From Chitinophagaceae bacterium UBA2375 (GTDB lineage: Bacteria > Bacteroidota > Bacteroidia > Chitinophagales > Chitinophagaceae): DNA of 64,000 nt. Below the pieces are notes generated by a model, which was given only the letters and a program-made list of their open reading frames with translations, did not search any database and had not been told where the DNA came from. The translations under genes and the position numbers were made by a program. Below are positions 6,792-15,293 of this stretch, piece by piece (position 1 is the stretch's first letter; each line of letters begins with the position of its first letter). The DNA lies in NCBI GenBank assembly GCA_002343985.1, contig DDTB01000010.1:62001-126000 (forward strand), written 5' to 3'.

Positions 6792-9143
6792 ATGTATCAA
6801 ATTTTACGCAGGATTATCTTGATCATACTCCTTGTGGCTGGGGCTGACCTGGGCCTGAAAGCGCAATGTACTTTGCGTTTTAGCGGACAAGTGCGCGATG
6901 CCGATACCAGGGAATGGCTTCATGCAGCGGTGGTCAGGATCAATGAACTGGGCATTACCCGGGTAACGGATTCTTTGGGGAGATTTTCCATGGAAGGGTT
7001 ATGTCCCGGCCATTATGATGTGGTGATCAGCCATGTGGGCTGCGAAACCTTATACACGCATATACATATCAGTGCCGACTTTTCGAAAGAATACTCTTTG
7101 CCGCATGCTTCCATGCAGTTGGGTACCGTAACGGTGGTGGGTACCCTACAAAGTTCCATGAACCGCGAAGACCTGAAAGGGAGGGAACTGGAATCGGTGC
7201 GCGGTTTGAGTTTGGGAGAATCGCTGGCAAGGATCAACGGTGTGACCACGCTTCAAACCGGTACTAATATTTACAAACCTGTCATCCATGGATTACACAG
7301 TAACCGGGTGATCATACTCAACAATGGCATCCGCCAGGAAGGCCAGCAGTGGGGCAATGAGCATGCACCCGAGATTGATCCATACATCGCCAACAGGGTA
7401 TCGGTAATTAAAGGCGCTTCATCATTGCGATATGGTTCCGACGCGATAGGCGGGGTGGTATTGGTTGAACCTAAATTACTCCGGGCCATTCCGGGTACGG
7501 GAGGGGAAATCAATCTGGCAGGTTTCAGTAACAACAGGATGGGTGTTTTATCAGGTATTATGGAAGGGAACTTGAAAAAAACACCTGCTTTTTCCTGGCG
7601 CGCGCAAGGAACGGTGAGGAGGGGAGGCAATGCGAAAACACCGGGTTACTGGCTGGAAAATTCGGGCTTGAGCGAATATAATTTTTCACTGACTGCTGGA
7701 TGGAGAAAAGCCAACTGGGGTACAGAACTTTATTTCAGCCAGTTTAATACGGAGCTTGGGATTTTTTCCGGATCGCATATCGGCAATGTGACAGACCTGA
7801 TGCAGGTTATCAATGCGGGCACTCCTCCCGATTACATCCGCAGCGCGGGCTTCAGTTACCAGATCGACAGGCCGAGGCAGGAAGTTCAACACAACCTCAT
7901 TCGTTCCAAAACTTTTTTCCAAACCGGAAACAAAGGGCGGTTTAATATCCTTGCTTCCTGGCAATATAACAACAGGCTGGAATATGATAAGAAGAGGTTC
8001 CAGTCGAGTGATGAATCACCGCAGCTCGACCTTTCCATTGGTACGGCGGCATTGGACCTTGTTTGGGACCATAACCTCATCCGTGGTTTCAGGGGAACCA
8101 TCGGACTGTCGGGCGCATACCAGGATAACGCTTACAGCCGAAGGCTTTTTATTCCAAACTACCGCATGCAGACCGGTGCCATATTTTGGATGGAAAAATG
8201 GGAGAAGGGCAAATGGTTACTGGATGCAGGCATCCGGTACGACTGGCGCAATATGTATGACATCAATAACAATGACGGTAAGGGATACCCGAAGCAACAG
8301 TACCAGAGTGCCAGCGGCCAGTTTGGGATTTACTACAACCTTAAACCCGGTATGCAATGGTATGCCAACCTATCAACCGCATGGCGGGCCCCTCATGTCA
8401 ATGAATTGTACAGCGATGGGTTGCACCATGGCGCTGCCCGCATTGAAAAAGGCGACAGCAGCCTGGTGCCGGAACGATCAAACAGCCTCCAATTGGGTAT
8501 GCAATGGGAAACAGGACGGTGGAATATTTCCGTTAATGCCTATCAGAAACGTATAGACGATTTCATATACCTGGAGCCTGTTTTTCCGCCACAGCTCAGC
8601 ATCAGGGGGGCATTCCCCGCATTCCGGTTCACACAAAATAATGCCTGGCTAACCGGCTTTGACGCTTCAGTTTCTTATGCATGGACGCACCATATTGTAT
8701 CTCAAACCAGGGTATCGGTACTAAGGGCGCGTAACCGGGAAACCAAAGACTGGCTGATCCAGATGCCGGCAGACAGGATTGAACAGGAGCTGCAGTATGA
8801 ATTCAATAACGGGAAAAAAATAAGGGAATCTTACCTCAAAGCAAGATTGCAATATGTGTTCCGGCAAAGCCGTGTACCGGCTACAGGCCAAATCGAAATT
8901 ATTCGTCCCGATGGTACAAAGGAACTCGCCGCTGATTACATGCCCGCGCCGGATGCCTATACATTGCTTGGTATCGAAGCGGGCGCCCAGGTTTTGGTCG
9001 GTAAACGATTGTTTAGTGTATCCCTTTCCGTTAGTAATTTACTGGACCAGGAATACCGTGATTACATGAACAGTTTCCGGTATTACGCCGATGAGATGGG
9101 CAGGAATATCGCATTCAGGATTAAAATACCTTTTAATTTTTAA
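6792..9143 (+). CDS. TonB-dependent receptor
   Basis: An outer-membrane receptor of about 783 residues. The signal peptide is MYQILRRIILIILLVAGADL then GLKAQ. A CarboxypepD_reg-like domain follows (FSGQVRDADTREWLHAAVV through VVISHVGCETLYT). The plug domain is well formed (VIHGLHSNRVIILNNGIRQEG, then SVIKGASSLRYGSDAIGGVV), and the 22-strand barrel ends in RNIAFRIKIPFNF. The plug is of the classic ligand-gated type, so uptake of a metal complex, siderophore or cobalamin-like ligand is likely; the ligand is not identifiable. I chose 6792 rather than 6744 because it begins a clean signal peptide and leaves the palindrome at 6745-6759 noncoding. A lipoprotein gene follows 29 bases downstream and is probably cotranscribed. 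Confidence 0.88.
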   Translation: MYQILRRIILIILLVAGADLGLKAQCTLRFSGQVRDADTREWLHAAVVRINELGITRVTDSLGRFSMEGLCPGHYDVVISHVGCETLYTHIHISADFSKEYSLPHASMQLGTVTVVGTLQSSMNREDLKGRELESVRGLSLGESLARINGVTTLQTGTNIYKPVIHGLHSNRVIILNNGIRQEGQQWGNEHAPEIDPYIANRVSVIKGASSLRYGSDAIGGVVLVEPKLLRAIPGTGGEINLAGFSNNRMGVLSGIMEGNLKKTPAFSWRAQGTVRRGGNAKTPGYWLENSGLSEYNFSLTAGWRKANWGTELYFSQFNTELGIFSGSHIGNVTDLMQVINAGTPPDYIRSAGFSYQIDRPRQEVQHNLIRSKTFFQTGNKGRFNILASWQYNNRLEYDKKRFQSSDESPQLDLSIGTAALDLVWDHNLIRGFRGTIGLSGAYQDNAYSRRLFIPNYRMQTGAIFWMEKWEKGKWLLDAGIRYDWRNMYDINNNDGKGYPKQQYQSASGQFGIYYNLKPGMQWYANLSTAWRAPHVNELYSDGLHHGAARIEKGDSSLVPERSNSLQLGMQWETGRWNISVNAYQKRIDDFIYLEPVFPPQLSIRGAFPAFRFTQNNAWLTGFDASVSYAWTHHIVSQTRVSVLRARNRETKDWLIQMPADRIEQELQYEFNNGKKIRESYLKARLQYVFRQSRVPATGQIEIIRPDGTKELAADYMPAPDAYTLLGIEAGAQVLVGKRLFSVSLSVSNLLDQEYRDYMNSFRYYADEMGRNIAFRIKIPFNF

Positions 9144-9172
9144 AGCACTTTTTCACATCTAAACAAACAAAT

Positions 9173-9718
9173 ATGAAATCCGCATTCAAATGGCTGTTTT
9201 TATCTTCAGCTTTTATCCTCGCGCTGACATCTTGTAAAAAAGATAAAGTCCCTGTTAATGAAGAGGAACTGATCACAACGGTGAAATTGAACTTCACCGA
9301 AGTGGGAACCAGCACTGTAACTACCGCAACATTCAGGGATATTGACGGTGAAGGTGGTAACCCGCCAAGCCTTTTTGAAACTGTCAATCTCTTAGCGGGA
9401 AGGTCTTACCAGGTTCGCATTGAATTGCTGAATGAATCAGTAAGCCCGGCTGAGAATATCACCGATGAAGTTGTTGCTGAAGCCAATGACCACCAGTTTT
9501 ACTTTCAACCATCTGGTGTAGCTGTCGCTGTAACCAACCTGGATACGGATGGAAACGGGTTCCCGCTTGGTGTAAACAGTGTATGGACGGCCGCCGCGGC
9601 TGGAACCGGCACCCTGCGCCTGACCCTCAAACATAAGCCTGGCATTAAAGCCAATAACGACCCGGTTACGGTGGGGGATACGGATATCGAACTCGACTGG
9701 GATGTACAGGTGAATTGA
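9173..9718 (+). CDS. lipoprotein paired with the TonB receptor
   Basis: A 181-residue lipoprotein. The signal ends in the lipobox ILALTSC, with acylation expected at Cys21, followed by KKDK. The mature domain is all-beta and acidic, with repeated NLDTDGNGFPLGVNSVWTAA and DTDIELDWDVQVN motifs. I do not recognise a named family, but small lipoproteins of this shape often sit immediately downstream of a TonB receptor in Bacteroidota, and the 29-base gap supports one transcript. It may bind or hand over the receptor ligand at the cell surface; this is inference. Confidence 0.7.
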   Translation: MKSAFKWLFLSSAFILALTSCKKDKVPVNEEELITTVKLNFTEVGTSTVTTATFRDIDGEGGNPPSLFETVNLLAGRSYQVRIELLNESVSPAENITDEVVAEANDHQFYFQPSGVAVAVTNLDTDGNGFPLGVNSVWTAAAAGTGTLRLTLKHKPGIKANNDPVTVGDTDIELDWDVQVN

Positions 9719-9777
9719 TCCCTTTGACCGAATTTATTTCAATCTGGTAAACGATTCATGGTTGTTTGGTATCTATT

Positions 9778-11592
9778 ATGATACAACAACCAACCATGCG
9801 TATTACCCAATCAGCTCCTCCTTTGTGGGGAAGCCTTATCATCTTTTGCCTTTCCCTTTTCTTATTATCCTGCAAGAAGGATATTAAAGGGGATACGTCA
9901 GTAATAACGGATGAATGGGAAATGCCGGATTTTGATTCCCGGTCAATTGCTTCGGTTTCAGGGTTTGTGACGGATGAAAACGGAAGGCCTGCGACCGGTG
10001 CGCTCGTCCGCTTCGGTATTGCACAACTTCGCACTGATGACCAGGGATATTTTTCATTTAATGAAGTGGAAGTGCCCAGGCACCATGCCGTGCTGACAGT
10101 ATCGAAAGATGGCTATTTTAATGCCATAAAATCATTCTCCGTAAATGAATCACAGCCTGCTTTTTTCCGCATCAAAATTCTGCCCAAAGTTCATATCGGT
10201 ACGTTCGACGCTGCCCAGGGCGGATTGGTAAGGTCTGTTGATGATCTCCGGATAATTTTTTCTCACGGGTCCGTCATGTACCAATCTAACGGTAACGAAT
10301 ACACGGGGAATGTACAGGTGTACGCGCAATGGCTGAATCCGGCATCACCCGATTTAGTGGATATGATGCCCGGCGACTGGAGGGCCCTTGATGCCTCCGG
10401 CAGGTTGAAATACCTGATAACATACGGCATGATTGCTGTTGAGTTGCAGGCTCCTTCCGGCGAAGCATTGCAGATTGCAAGCGGAAGGCAGGCTGATATC
10501 CGCATACCTGTTCCTTCCGGTTTTACCGCACATGCGCCCGCGAATATTCCGCTCTGGCATTTTGATGAGCAGAAGGGATTATGGATCGAAGAAGGTTCAG
10601 CAGTACTGCAAGGCGATCATTATGCAGGGTCTGTGCGTCATTTCTCATTCTGGAATCTCGACTATCCAACCGCGATGGTACATTTGGATATGACGATCCA
10701 GGATGCATCCGGCGCACCTGTGTCAAATGCCATGGTAGCGATCAGTTCCCTGGATGGACCCGCCAACCGTAGTTTCGGATATACCAACGATGAAGGATAT
10801 ATCAGCGGATTTGTGCCGGCAAATCGCCGCTGGAAGCTGGAGTTGTCATCCTCCACCCAATGCCTGAACAATACGTCAAGCATTAATTTTCAAACAGTGG
10901 GATCGGGTAATCAATCCCTGGGTGTGATCCAACTCAGTTCCCCTTTGATGATGCATATCCGGGGTAAATTACTCAACTGCCAGGGAGGGCCGGTCACACA
11001 AGGCAGGGCAATATTATACAAAGAAGGCCTTCATTATGAAGTGGCCGCAGATGACCAGGGATATTTCAGTCTGAGTTATTTGATGTGTACTCCATTGCAA
11101 CAATCCTGGCAACTCATATTGTTTGATGAAGTATCACAGCAACAAAGTTTGCCGATCAGTTTTATGCTTGGGGCAGGGGAGCATCAACTGGGTGATTTAC
11201 GGGCTTGCGGTGAAAGCACGGAACAATACATATTTTTGACGGTCAATGGTCAAACAAGTAACATGCGTATGCCGGAGGATTCCATCGCACATCTTGTATA
11301 TCCCGGCATCAGTTCCATTTCCATTTATGGTTGGCGCAGGCCCAATTTCACTGAGTATATGGCTTTTAATATAAATGATTCCGGGATTGCTGTTGGTTCA
11401 AGGCAACGTATGGGTGGTATAAATTCGAATATCTTGTCGTTTAGCAATACTACATCTCAAAATTACGTGGATATTACCGAGTACGGCCCGGTGAATGGGT
11501 TCATGGCCGGCCGTTTTTCTGGTGTTGTCATAGGCCAAGGGTATATTCCCCAGAATGTCAGTTTTGAATTTCGGGTACGAAGAAGGAGGTAA
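9778..11592 (+). CDS. lipoprotein with carboxypeptidase-regulatory-like domains
   Basis: A protein of about 604 residues with an N-terminal hydrophobic segment and lipobox (LFLLSCKKD), so a membrane-anchored lipoprotein. Three stretches resemble carboxypeptidase regulatory (transthyretin-like) folds: SVSGFVTDENGRPATGALVR with DDQGYFSF, a middle unit (DASGAPVSNAMVAISS...DEGYISGF), and LLNCQGGPVTQGRAILYKEG with DDQGYFSL. These are beta-sandwiches of the bacterial surface, not enzymes. The start is uncertain: the ATG at 9778 adds MIQQPT to a shorter candidate at 9796, which would give a more usual lipoprotein signal length. A good terminator follows. The function is unknown. Confidence 0.7.
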   Translation: MIQQPTMRITQSAPPLWGSLIIFCLSLFLLSCKKDIKGDTSVITDEWEMPDFDSRSIASVSGFVTDENGRPATGALVRFGIAQLRTDDQGYFSFNEVEVPRHHAVLTVSKDGYFNAIKSFSVNESQPAFFRIKILPKVHIGTFDAAQGGLVRSVDDLRIIFSHGSVMYQSNGNEYTGNVQVYAQWLNPASPDLVDMMPGDWRALDASGRLKYLITYGMIAVELQAPSGEALQIASGRQADIRIPVPSGFTAHAPANIPLWHFDEQKGLWIEEGSAVLQGDHYAGSVRHFSFWNLDYPTAMVHLDMTIQDASGAPVSNAMVAISSLDGPANRSFGYTNDEGYISGFVPANRRWKLELSSSTQCLNNTSSINFQTVGSGNQSLGVIQLSSPLMMHIRGKLLNCQGGPVTQGRAILYKEGLHYEVAADDQGYFSLSYLMCTPLQQSWQLILFDEVSQQQSLPISFMLGAGEHQLGDLRACGESTEQYIFLTVNGQTSNMRMPEDSIAHLVYPGISSISIYGWRRPNFTEYMAFNINDSGIAVGSRQRMGGINSNILSFSNTTSQNYVDITEYGPVNGFMAGRFSGVVIGQGYIPQNVSFEFRVRRRR

Positions 11593-11620
11593 ACAAAAAG
11601 CTCAATCATCATTTCAATAT

Positions 11621-11647
11621 AGAAGCCCCAATTCGGGGCTTTTTTGT
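11621..11647 (+). terminator. Rho-independent terminator
   Basis: AAGCCCC (11623-11629) and GGGGCTT (11635-11641) form a 7-bp stem with a 5-base loop and a following T run to 11646. It is 30 bases after the lipoprotein stop. Confidence 0.85.
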
Positions 11648-11773
11648 TGACCCCGGTTGAGGCTATTTTTTATGCCAGATGAGTACGTTTTTTTGACAAT
11701 TCACTCCAAAACATGCACAAAACCCCCATCACCTTGTTAAACTTATCATCCTAACAAACTAAACAAAACAATT

Positions 11774-12889
11774 ATGAAAAGAGTGTTATTCATGCCCCTG
11801 ATGCTGGGATTGATGGGAATCTCAATCCTGTCTTCATGTAAAAAAGAACCTGCATCAACAACAGGTTTCGACAATGAAGAAAGCCGTGTACGCACGGAAG
11901 CCAACCAGGCCGTTTCCGAAAAGACAGCCCGCGCCCAGGCTTACGAAAAAGAGTTTGACCAATTGTACCAGGCCGAACTTGGACGTACAAACCGCAACCT
12001 GGTGGAACTGGCATCTTCCATCCCAACTTTCAAATCACTGGTGGCGGCTGTTGTGAAAACCGGCCTTGCACCTGTATTGGCTACGCCTAACCTGAATGCC
12101 ACAGTATTCGCGCCCAACGATGCGGCATTTGCCAAATTACCCGCTCCATTTAACAATCCGGCCAATATCAGCGGCATTACCGACCAGGCTCAAATCGACG
12201 GTTTGAGGAATATCCTGCTCTACCATGTATTGGGCAGTAAAGTGCTCCGCAACCAGGTAGCGCCGGGCCGCAGCAGCGCGGTAACGCTCAAGCCAGCCGG
12301 CTCATCTAACGACAATACCATTTATTTCAGCAACAGCCTCGGGCTTTTACTGGTGAATGGAAATTCGCTGGTACTCAGGGCCAATGTGTTGGCCAATAAT
12401 GGCGTGATCCATGTGATTGATGACGTGTTGTTGCCACCCACTCAAAATATCGCGGAAATTGCCATCGGCAACCCTGCATTTTCATCATTGGTTGCTGCCC
12501 TGGTAAAAACCAACCTGGCTTCTGTATTTACCGGTGCCGGAGATTTTACAGTGTTTGCCCCAACGGATGCCGCGTTCGCACAATTACCCGCCCCATTTAA
12601 CAATGCAGCCAACATCAGCAATATCACTGACCCTGCACAAATCAGCGCTTTGTCAAACATCCTGCGTTACCATGTAACAGGCAGCCGCTATTTTGCCTGG
12701 GACCTTGGTTTGTTCCGCAGCGTGACCACATTGGCAGACGGTAGCAGGAATAAACTTACAACTGTATTGGGTTTGAATTTTGGTTTTGTAAAAGGAAACC
12801 AGAACCCTTCATTTGCCCGCATCAACCCGGCGAATATCCTGGCTACCAATGGTGTGATCCAGGTAGTGGACAAAGTACTGCTGCCATAA
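11774..12889 (+). CDS. lipoprotein with two fasciclin (FAS1) domains
   Basis: A 371-residue lipoprotein: lipobox SILSSC with Cys22, then a charged linker. Two FAS1 domains follow, at about 75-225 and 228-371. Each carries the H1-box pattern (NATVFAPNDAAFAKLP; DFTVFAPTDAAFAQLP), the central YHV motif (LLYHVLGSKV; LRYHVTGSRY) and the H2-like ending (NGVIHVIDDVLLP; NGVIQVVDKVLLP). FAS1 domains mediate adhesion or protein-protein contacts at the cell surface. The two domains share near-identical segments such as LPAPFNN, so they probably arose by internal duplication. It is a single-gene unit with terminators on both sides. Confidence 0.9.
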   Translation: MKRVLFMPLMLGLMGISILSSCKKEPASTTGFDNEESRVRTEANQAVSEKTARAQAYEKEFDQLYQAELGRTNRNLVELASSIPTFKSLVAAVVKTGLAPVLATPNLNATVFAPNDAAFAKLPAPFNNPANISGITDQAQIDGLRNILLYHVLGSKVLRNQVAPGRSSAVTLKPAGSSNDNTIYFSNSLGLLLVNGNSLVLRANVLANNGVIHVIDDVLLPPTQNIAEIAIGNPAFSSLVAALVKTNLASVFTGAGDFTVFAPTDAAFAQLPAPFNNAANISNITDPAQISALSNILRYHVTGSRYFAWDLGLFRSVTTLADGSRNKLTTVLGLNFGFVKGNQNPSFARINPANILATNGVIQVVDKVLLP

Positions 12890-12930
12890 TGATGGCATAG
12901 CTTCTAACATGGTGTTGATTGTTTATACAT

Positions 12931-12962
12931 CGGGCCGTCTGTTTACAGGCGGCCCCTTTTTA
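12931..12962 (+). terminator. terminator after the fasciclin gene
   Basis: A GGGCCG-CTG / CAG-CGGCCC stem with one internal mismatch and a TTTA loop, followed by TTTTT. It lies about 42 bases after the stop. Confidence 0.8.
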
Positions 12963-13002
12963 TGTAAATACCTGATTAACATGTACAGTTACGCTGTTTT
13001 TG

Positions 13003-13623
13003 TTATTGCCTGCGCAATAATTTAAACCCGATCTGCCGGCCTTCCTTCCTGAAAATTGCCAGGTGGATCCAAAAATTAGCGAATTGTTCCATCAGGTAAA
13101 ACGCGTCGTTTCCCCCCGCATCGTAACAGTTGGCGAAACCCGCATCCAGCGCCAGTTGACGGGCGATATCTTTACCAATTACACTGTCTCCGGCCATCCA
13201 CATATCAAGCGCCGTATCTCCGTATACAGGTTCCAGCATGTTATCGAAACCAGTGGTATTGAAACATTTCACCACATCACGGGTACGCGTATGCGCTAAA
13301 ATGGCATCGCTGGTATTATTGAAGCCTTCGGGGCCATTACCTTTAACGATATTCATAGCATCAATGATCACTTTTCCATTGGTATCGCCCAGCGAACCGG
13401 CAACATCAGCCGCAGCTGGTGCCGGGGTAGCCAGTAATATAACATCTGAATCTTTCACGGCTTCCTGTACGGTTTGAACCTGGACATTAGGAAGCTTACT
13501 AATCTCCGGTTGATCAAATGAAGCAATATCTCGAACACCTAAATGTATATCGTGGCCTGCAGCAGACCATTTTTTCGCTAATGCGGAACCAACATTTCCG
13601 GTTCCTATGATGGCAATACGCAT
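13003..13623 (-). CDS. NAD(P)-binding reductase, F420-dependent NADP reductase-like
   Basis: A 206-residue Rossmann-fold protein. It opens MRIAIIGTGNVGSALAKKW, with the GxGxxG nucleotide motif at residues 7-12, followed by GVRD, which would favour NADP. A DSDVILLATPAPA segment and KCFNTTGFDNM match the small NADPH-dependent F420 reductase-like family. Bacteroidota generally lack F420, so the real substrate is unknown. The gene starts 16 bases from a 22-copy heptamer repeat that covers the expected promoter region. The last 12 or so residues (EGRQIGFKLLRRQ) agree with the family length. Confidence 0.8.
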   Translation of the reverse strand: MRIAIIGTGNVGSALAKKWSAAGHDIHLGVRDIASFDQPEISKLPNVQVQTVQEAVKDSDVILLATPAPAAADVAGSLGDTNGKVIIDAMNIVKGNGPEGFNNTSDAILAHTRTRDVVKCFNTTGFDNMLEPVYGDTALDMWMAGDSVIGKDIARQLALDAGFANCYDAGGNDAFYLMEQFANFWIHLAIFRKEGRQIGFKLLRRQ

Positions 13624-13639
13624 GGTATATAAAGATTTA

Positions 13640-13793
13640 TGATGTATGATGTATGATGTATGATGTGTGATGTGTGATGTATGATGTGTGATGTGTGATG
13701 TATGATGTATGATGTATGATGTATGATGTATGATGTGTGATGTATGATGTATGATGTGTGATGTATGATGTGTGATGTATGATGTGTGATGTA
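13640..13793. repeat. tandem heptanucleotide repeat, 22 copies
   Basis: Exactly 22 units of TGATGTA or TGATGTG (154 bases) run without interruption; the last position alternates A/G in an irregular order. On the minus strand the units read TACATCA/CACATCA and contain no stop codon in any frame. The array ends 16 bases before the start of the reductase gene, where its promoter would be. Such arrays change length by slippage. Confidence 0.97.
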
Positions 13794-13861
13794 TGTATTG
13801 TGGGTACCCATTAAATATACCAGGATCGAATGTACAAAGACAAATGATTTGTATTTGACAT

Positions 13862-14650
13862 TTATGAACGGGATTCGAGCAGTTGCAATACCAGCTCCGC
13901 AGCGGCTGCCCCGGAGTTTTGTTGCTGCCCGGTTACCAGGTTGCCATCCGCGATGGCATAACTGCTGAAAGCCGGCGCCGTTGTAAAATGGGTTCCGGGG
14001 ATCTTTTTCGCCTCATCTTCAATCCGGTAAGGTTGAATGGTCAAACCGGTGGCCTGGTCTGCATAATCTTCCTATTCGTTGGAAAATCCGGTCCATGTTT
14101 TTCCGCTAACCAGCAATTCGCCCTTGCTGTTCTTTGCATCAAGCAGCAGGGTTGTGGCATGGCAAACGGCAGCGGCTGGTTTACCCGCTTTATAAAAGGC
14201 AGTGAATAATTTTTGCAGGGCGCTGTTCCCCCGGAAACTGTACATCGGGCCTTGTCCGCCCACCAGGAATATGGCATCAAACCCGGATGCATCAACATCT
14301 GACATGGGTAATGTTTGCGCAATCATGTTCCGGAATGATTCCCTTTGCAGAAAGCCAAGGGAAATAATATCCGAAGCGGCATAGCCGTTGGGGTCGGTTG
14401 GGTCGGAATAGGTATCGGCTTCAAGTTTACCGCCTTCGGTGGAAGCCAGCGTTACGCTGTAACCTGCCTCCGTGAAAGCCAGCAGGGGATGGGTCAATTC
14501 GGCGAGCCAAAAGCCAATGGGCCAACCGGTTTGCTTTGATATGAGCGGGCTGCTCGCGACCATCAGGATGCGGCCACGGGAAGCCGCGCCATGAGGGTGT
14601 ACATACTTTTTTGTTTCGATGATACCTGGCATAGTATTTTGTTTTGACAA
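13862..14650 (-). pseudogene. DJ-1/PfpI type 1 glutamine amidotransferase-like gene with an in-frame amber stop
   Basis: The frame reads MSKQNTMPGIIETKKYVHPH and on through a complete DJ-1/PfpI fold with FDAIFLVGGQGPMYSF and the nucleophile elbow AAAVCHATTLLL (cysteine after AAV). At 14074-14072 a TAG interrupts SGKTWTGFSNE. The next codon continues in the same frame with EDYADQATGLTIQPYRIED and ends normally at 13862 after 69 more residues. The C-terminal part clearly belongs to the same protein, so one nonsense substitution (probably from GAG or CAG) truncates it at 192 residues. The broken product keeps the catalytic cysteine but loses the last strands and helix. Readthrough or a sequencing error cannot be excluded. 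It is divergent from an HxlR regulator. Confidence 0.85.
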
Positions 14651-14661
14651 ATATCCATTGA

Positions 14662-14720
14662 TTACTTTCTAAAACATATATACTATCTAATAAGAATAAT
14701 ACTTACTTTTAAGAAAGTAA
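14662..14720. promoter_or_regulatory. candidate HxlR operator region between divergent genes
   Basis: The 87-base gap between the PfpI-like gene and the HxlR gene is very AT-rich and holds TTACTTTCT at 14662-14670 and its exact inverse AGAAAGTAA at 14712-14720. A second TTACTTT at 14703 pairs with AAAGTAA at 14714 as a compact imperfect palindrome. HxlR-type dimers bind such inverted repeats and usually control the divergent gene. This is inferred from position and symmetry. Confidence 0.5.
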
Positions 14721-14737
14721 CTATCATATATTTAAAC

Positions 14738-15124
14738 ATGCCAGAATTTTTATTCAACAGGAAACTGTATTATAACCCGGTGGAATTTGCCTTAGACAGG
14801 ATTGGCGGCACCTGGAAGATGCCCATACTATGGAGGCTGAAAGACAAAACCATGCGTTATTCGGAACTCAAAAAAGATATCCCACGCATCACGGATAAAA
14901 TGCTCAGTTCCCAGCTTAAGGAATTGGAAGAGGAAGGGTTTATACATCGGAAAGTATATGCCGTAGTGCCACCCAAAGTGGAATACTCATTAACCCCAAG
15001 AGGCAAGAAGGCCATGCCGGTGGTGGAACAGATCCGGAACTATGGGATTGACCTGATGAAGGCATTTGGGGTTACGCACGACCCTCCCCTGAAAAAAACT
15101 AAAAATGGCAAAGCCTGCCGCTAA
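14738..15124 (+). CDS. HxlR family transcriptional regulator
   Basis: A 128-residue winged-helix protein with the family signature: NPVEFALDRIGGTWKMPILW, then RYSELKKDIPRITDKMLSSQ (recognition helix), LKELEEEGFIHRKVY, VPPKVEYSLTPRGKKAMPVV. HxlR proteins act as dimers that sense reactive electrophiles or redox changes and often control an adjacent, divergently transcribed oxidoreductase or PfpI-like gene, which matches the layout here. There is no cysteine in the N-terminal region where YodB/HypR-type sensors carry their redox cysteine; the only cysteine is near the C-terminus (KACR). A non-thiol signal is therefore more likely. Confidence 0.9.
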   Translation: MPEFLFNRKLYYNPVEFALDRIGGTWKMPILWRLKDKTMRYSELKKDIPRITDKMLSSQLKELEEEGFIHRKVYAVVPPKVEYSLTPRGKKAMPVVEQIRNYGIDLMKAFGVTHDPPLKKTKNGKACR

Positions 15125-15233
15125 TACCGTATTTTGGTAAGCCCTGCTTTCTACAGGGTCAATGGAAACTTAAACAGACCGGGACTAAGCTGGCATGAAA
15201 CAGCATTCAGTTGCCGGAATCCCTTAAATTATG

Positions 15234-15263
15234 CTGTAAAGAGCCCAAAAACAGCTAATTTTG
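15234..15263 (+). promoter_or_regulatory. Bacteroidota-type promoter of lepA
   Basis: TAATTTTG at 15256-15263 matches the TAnnTTTG -7 element. A CTG at 15234-15236, one base off the -33 TTG, is placed exactly 19 bases upstream. The predicted transcript would have a leader of about 25 bases before the lepA ATG. Confidence 0.45.
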
Positions 15264-15293
15264 CGTTCTTAAAAACTGAGGAGACATAAGCCC

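Noticed and set aside
13640..13793. Possible CRISPR array
   Set aside because: The unit is only 7 bases, with no spacers and no cas genes.
13605..13811. Reading frame of 68 residues (THHTSYI repeats) on the minus strand
   Set aside because: It is a by-product of the 7-base repeat, which has no stop codon in any frame. It is not a gene in its present form.
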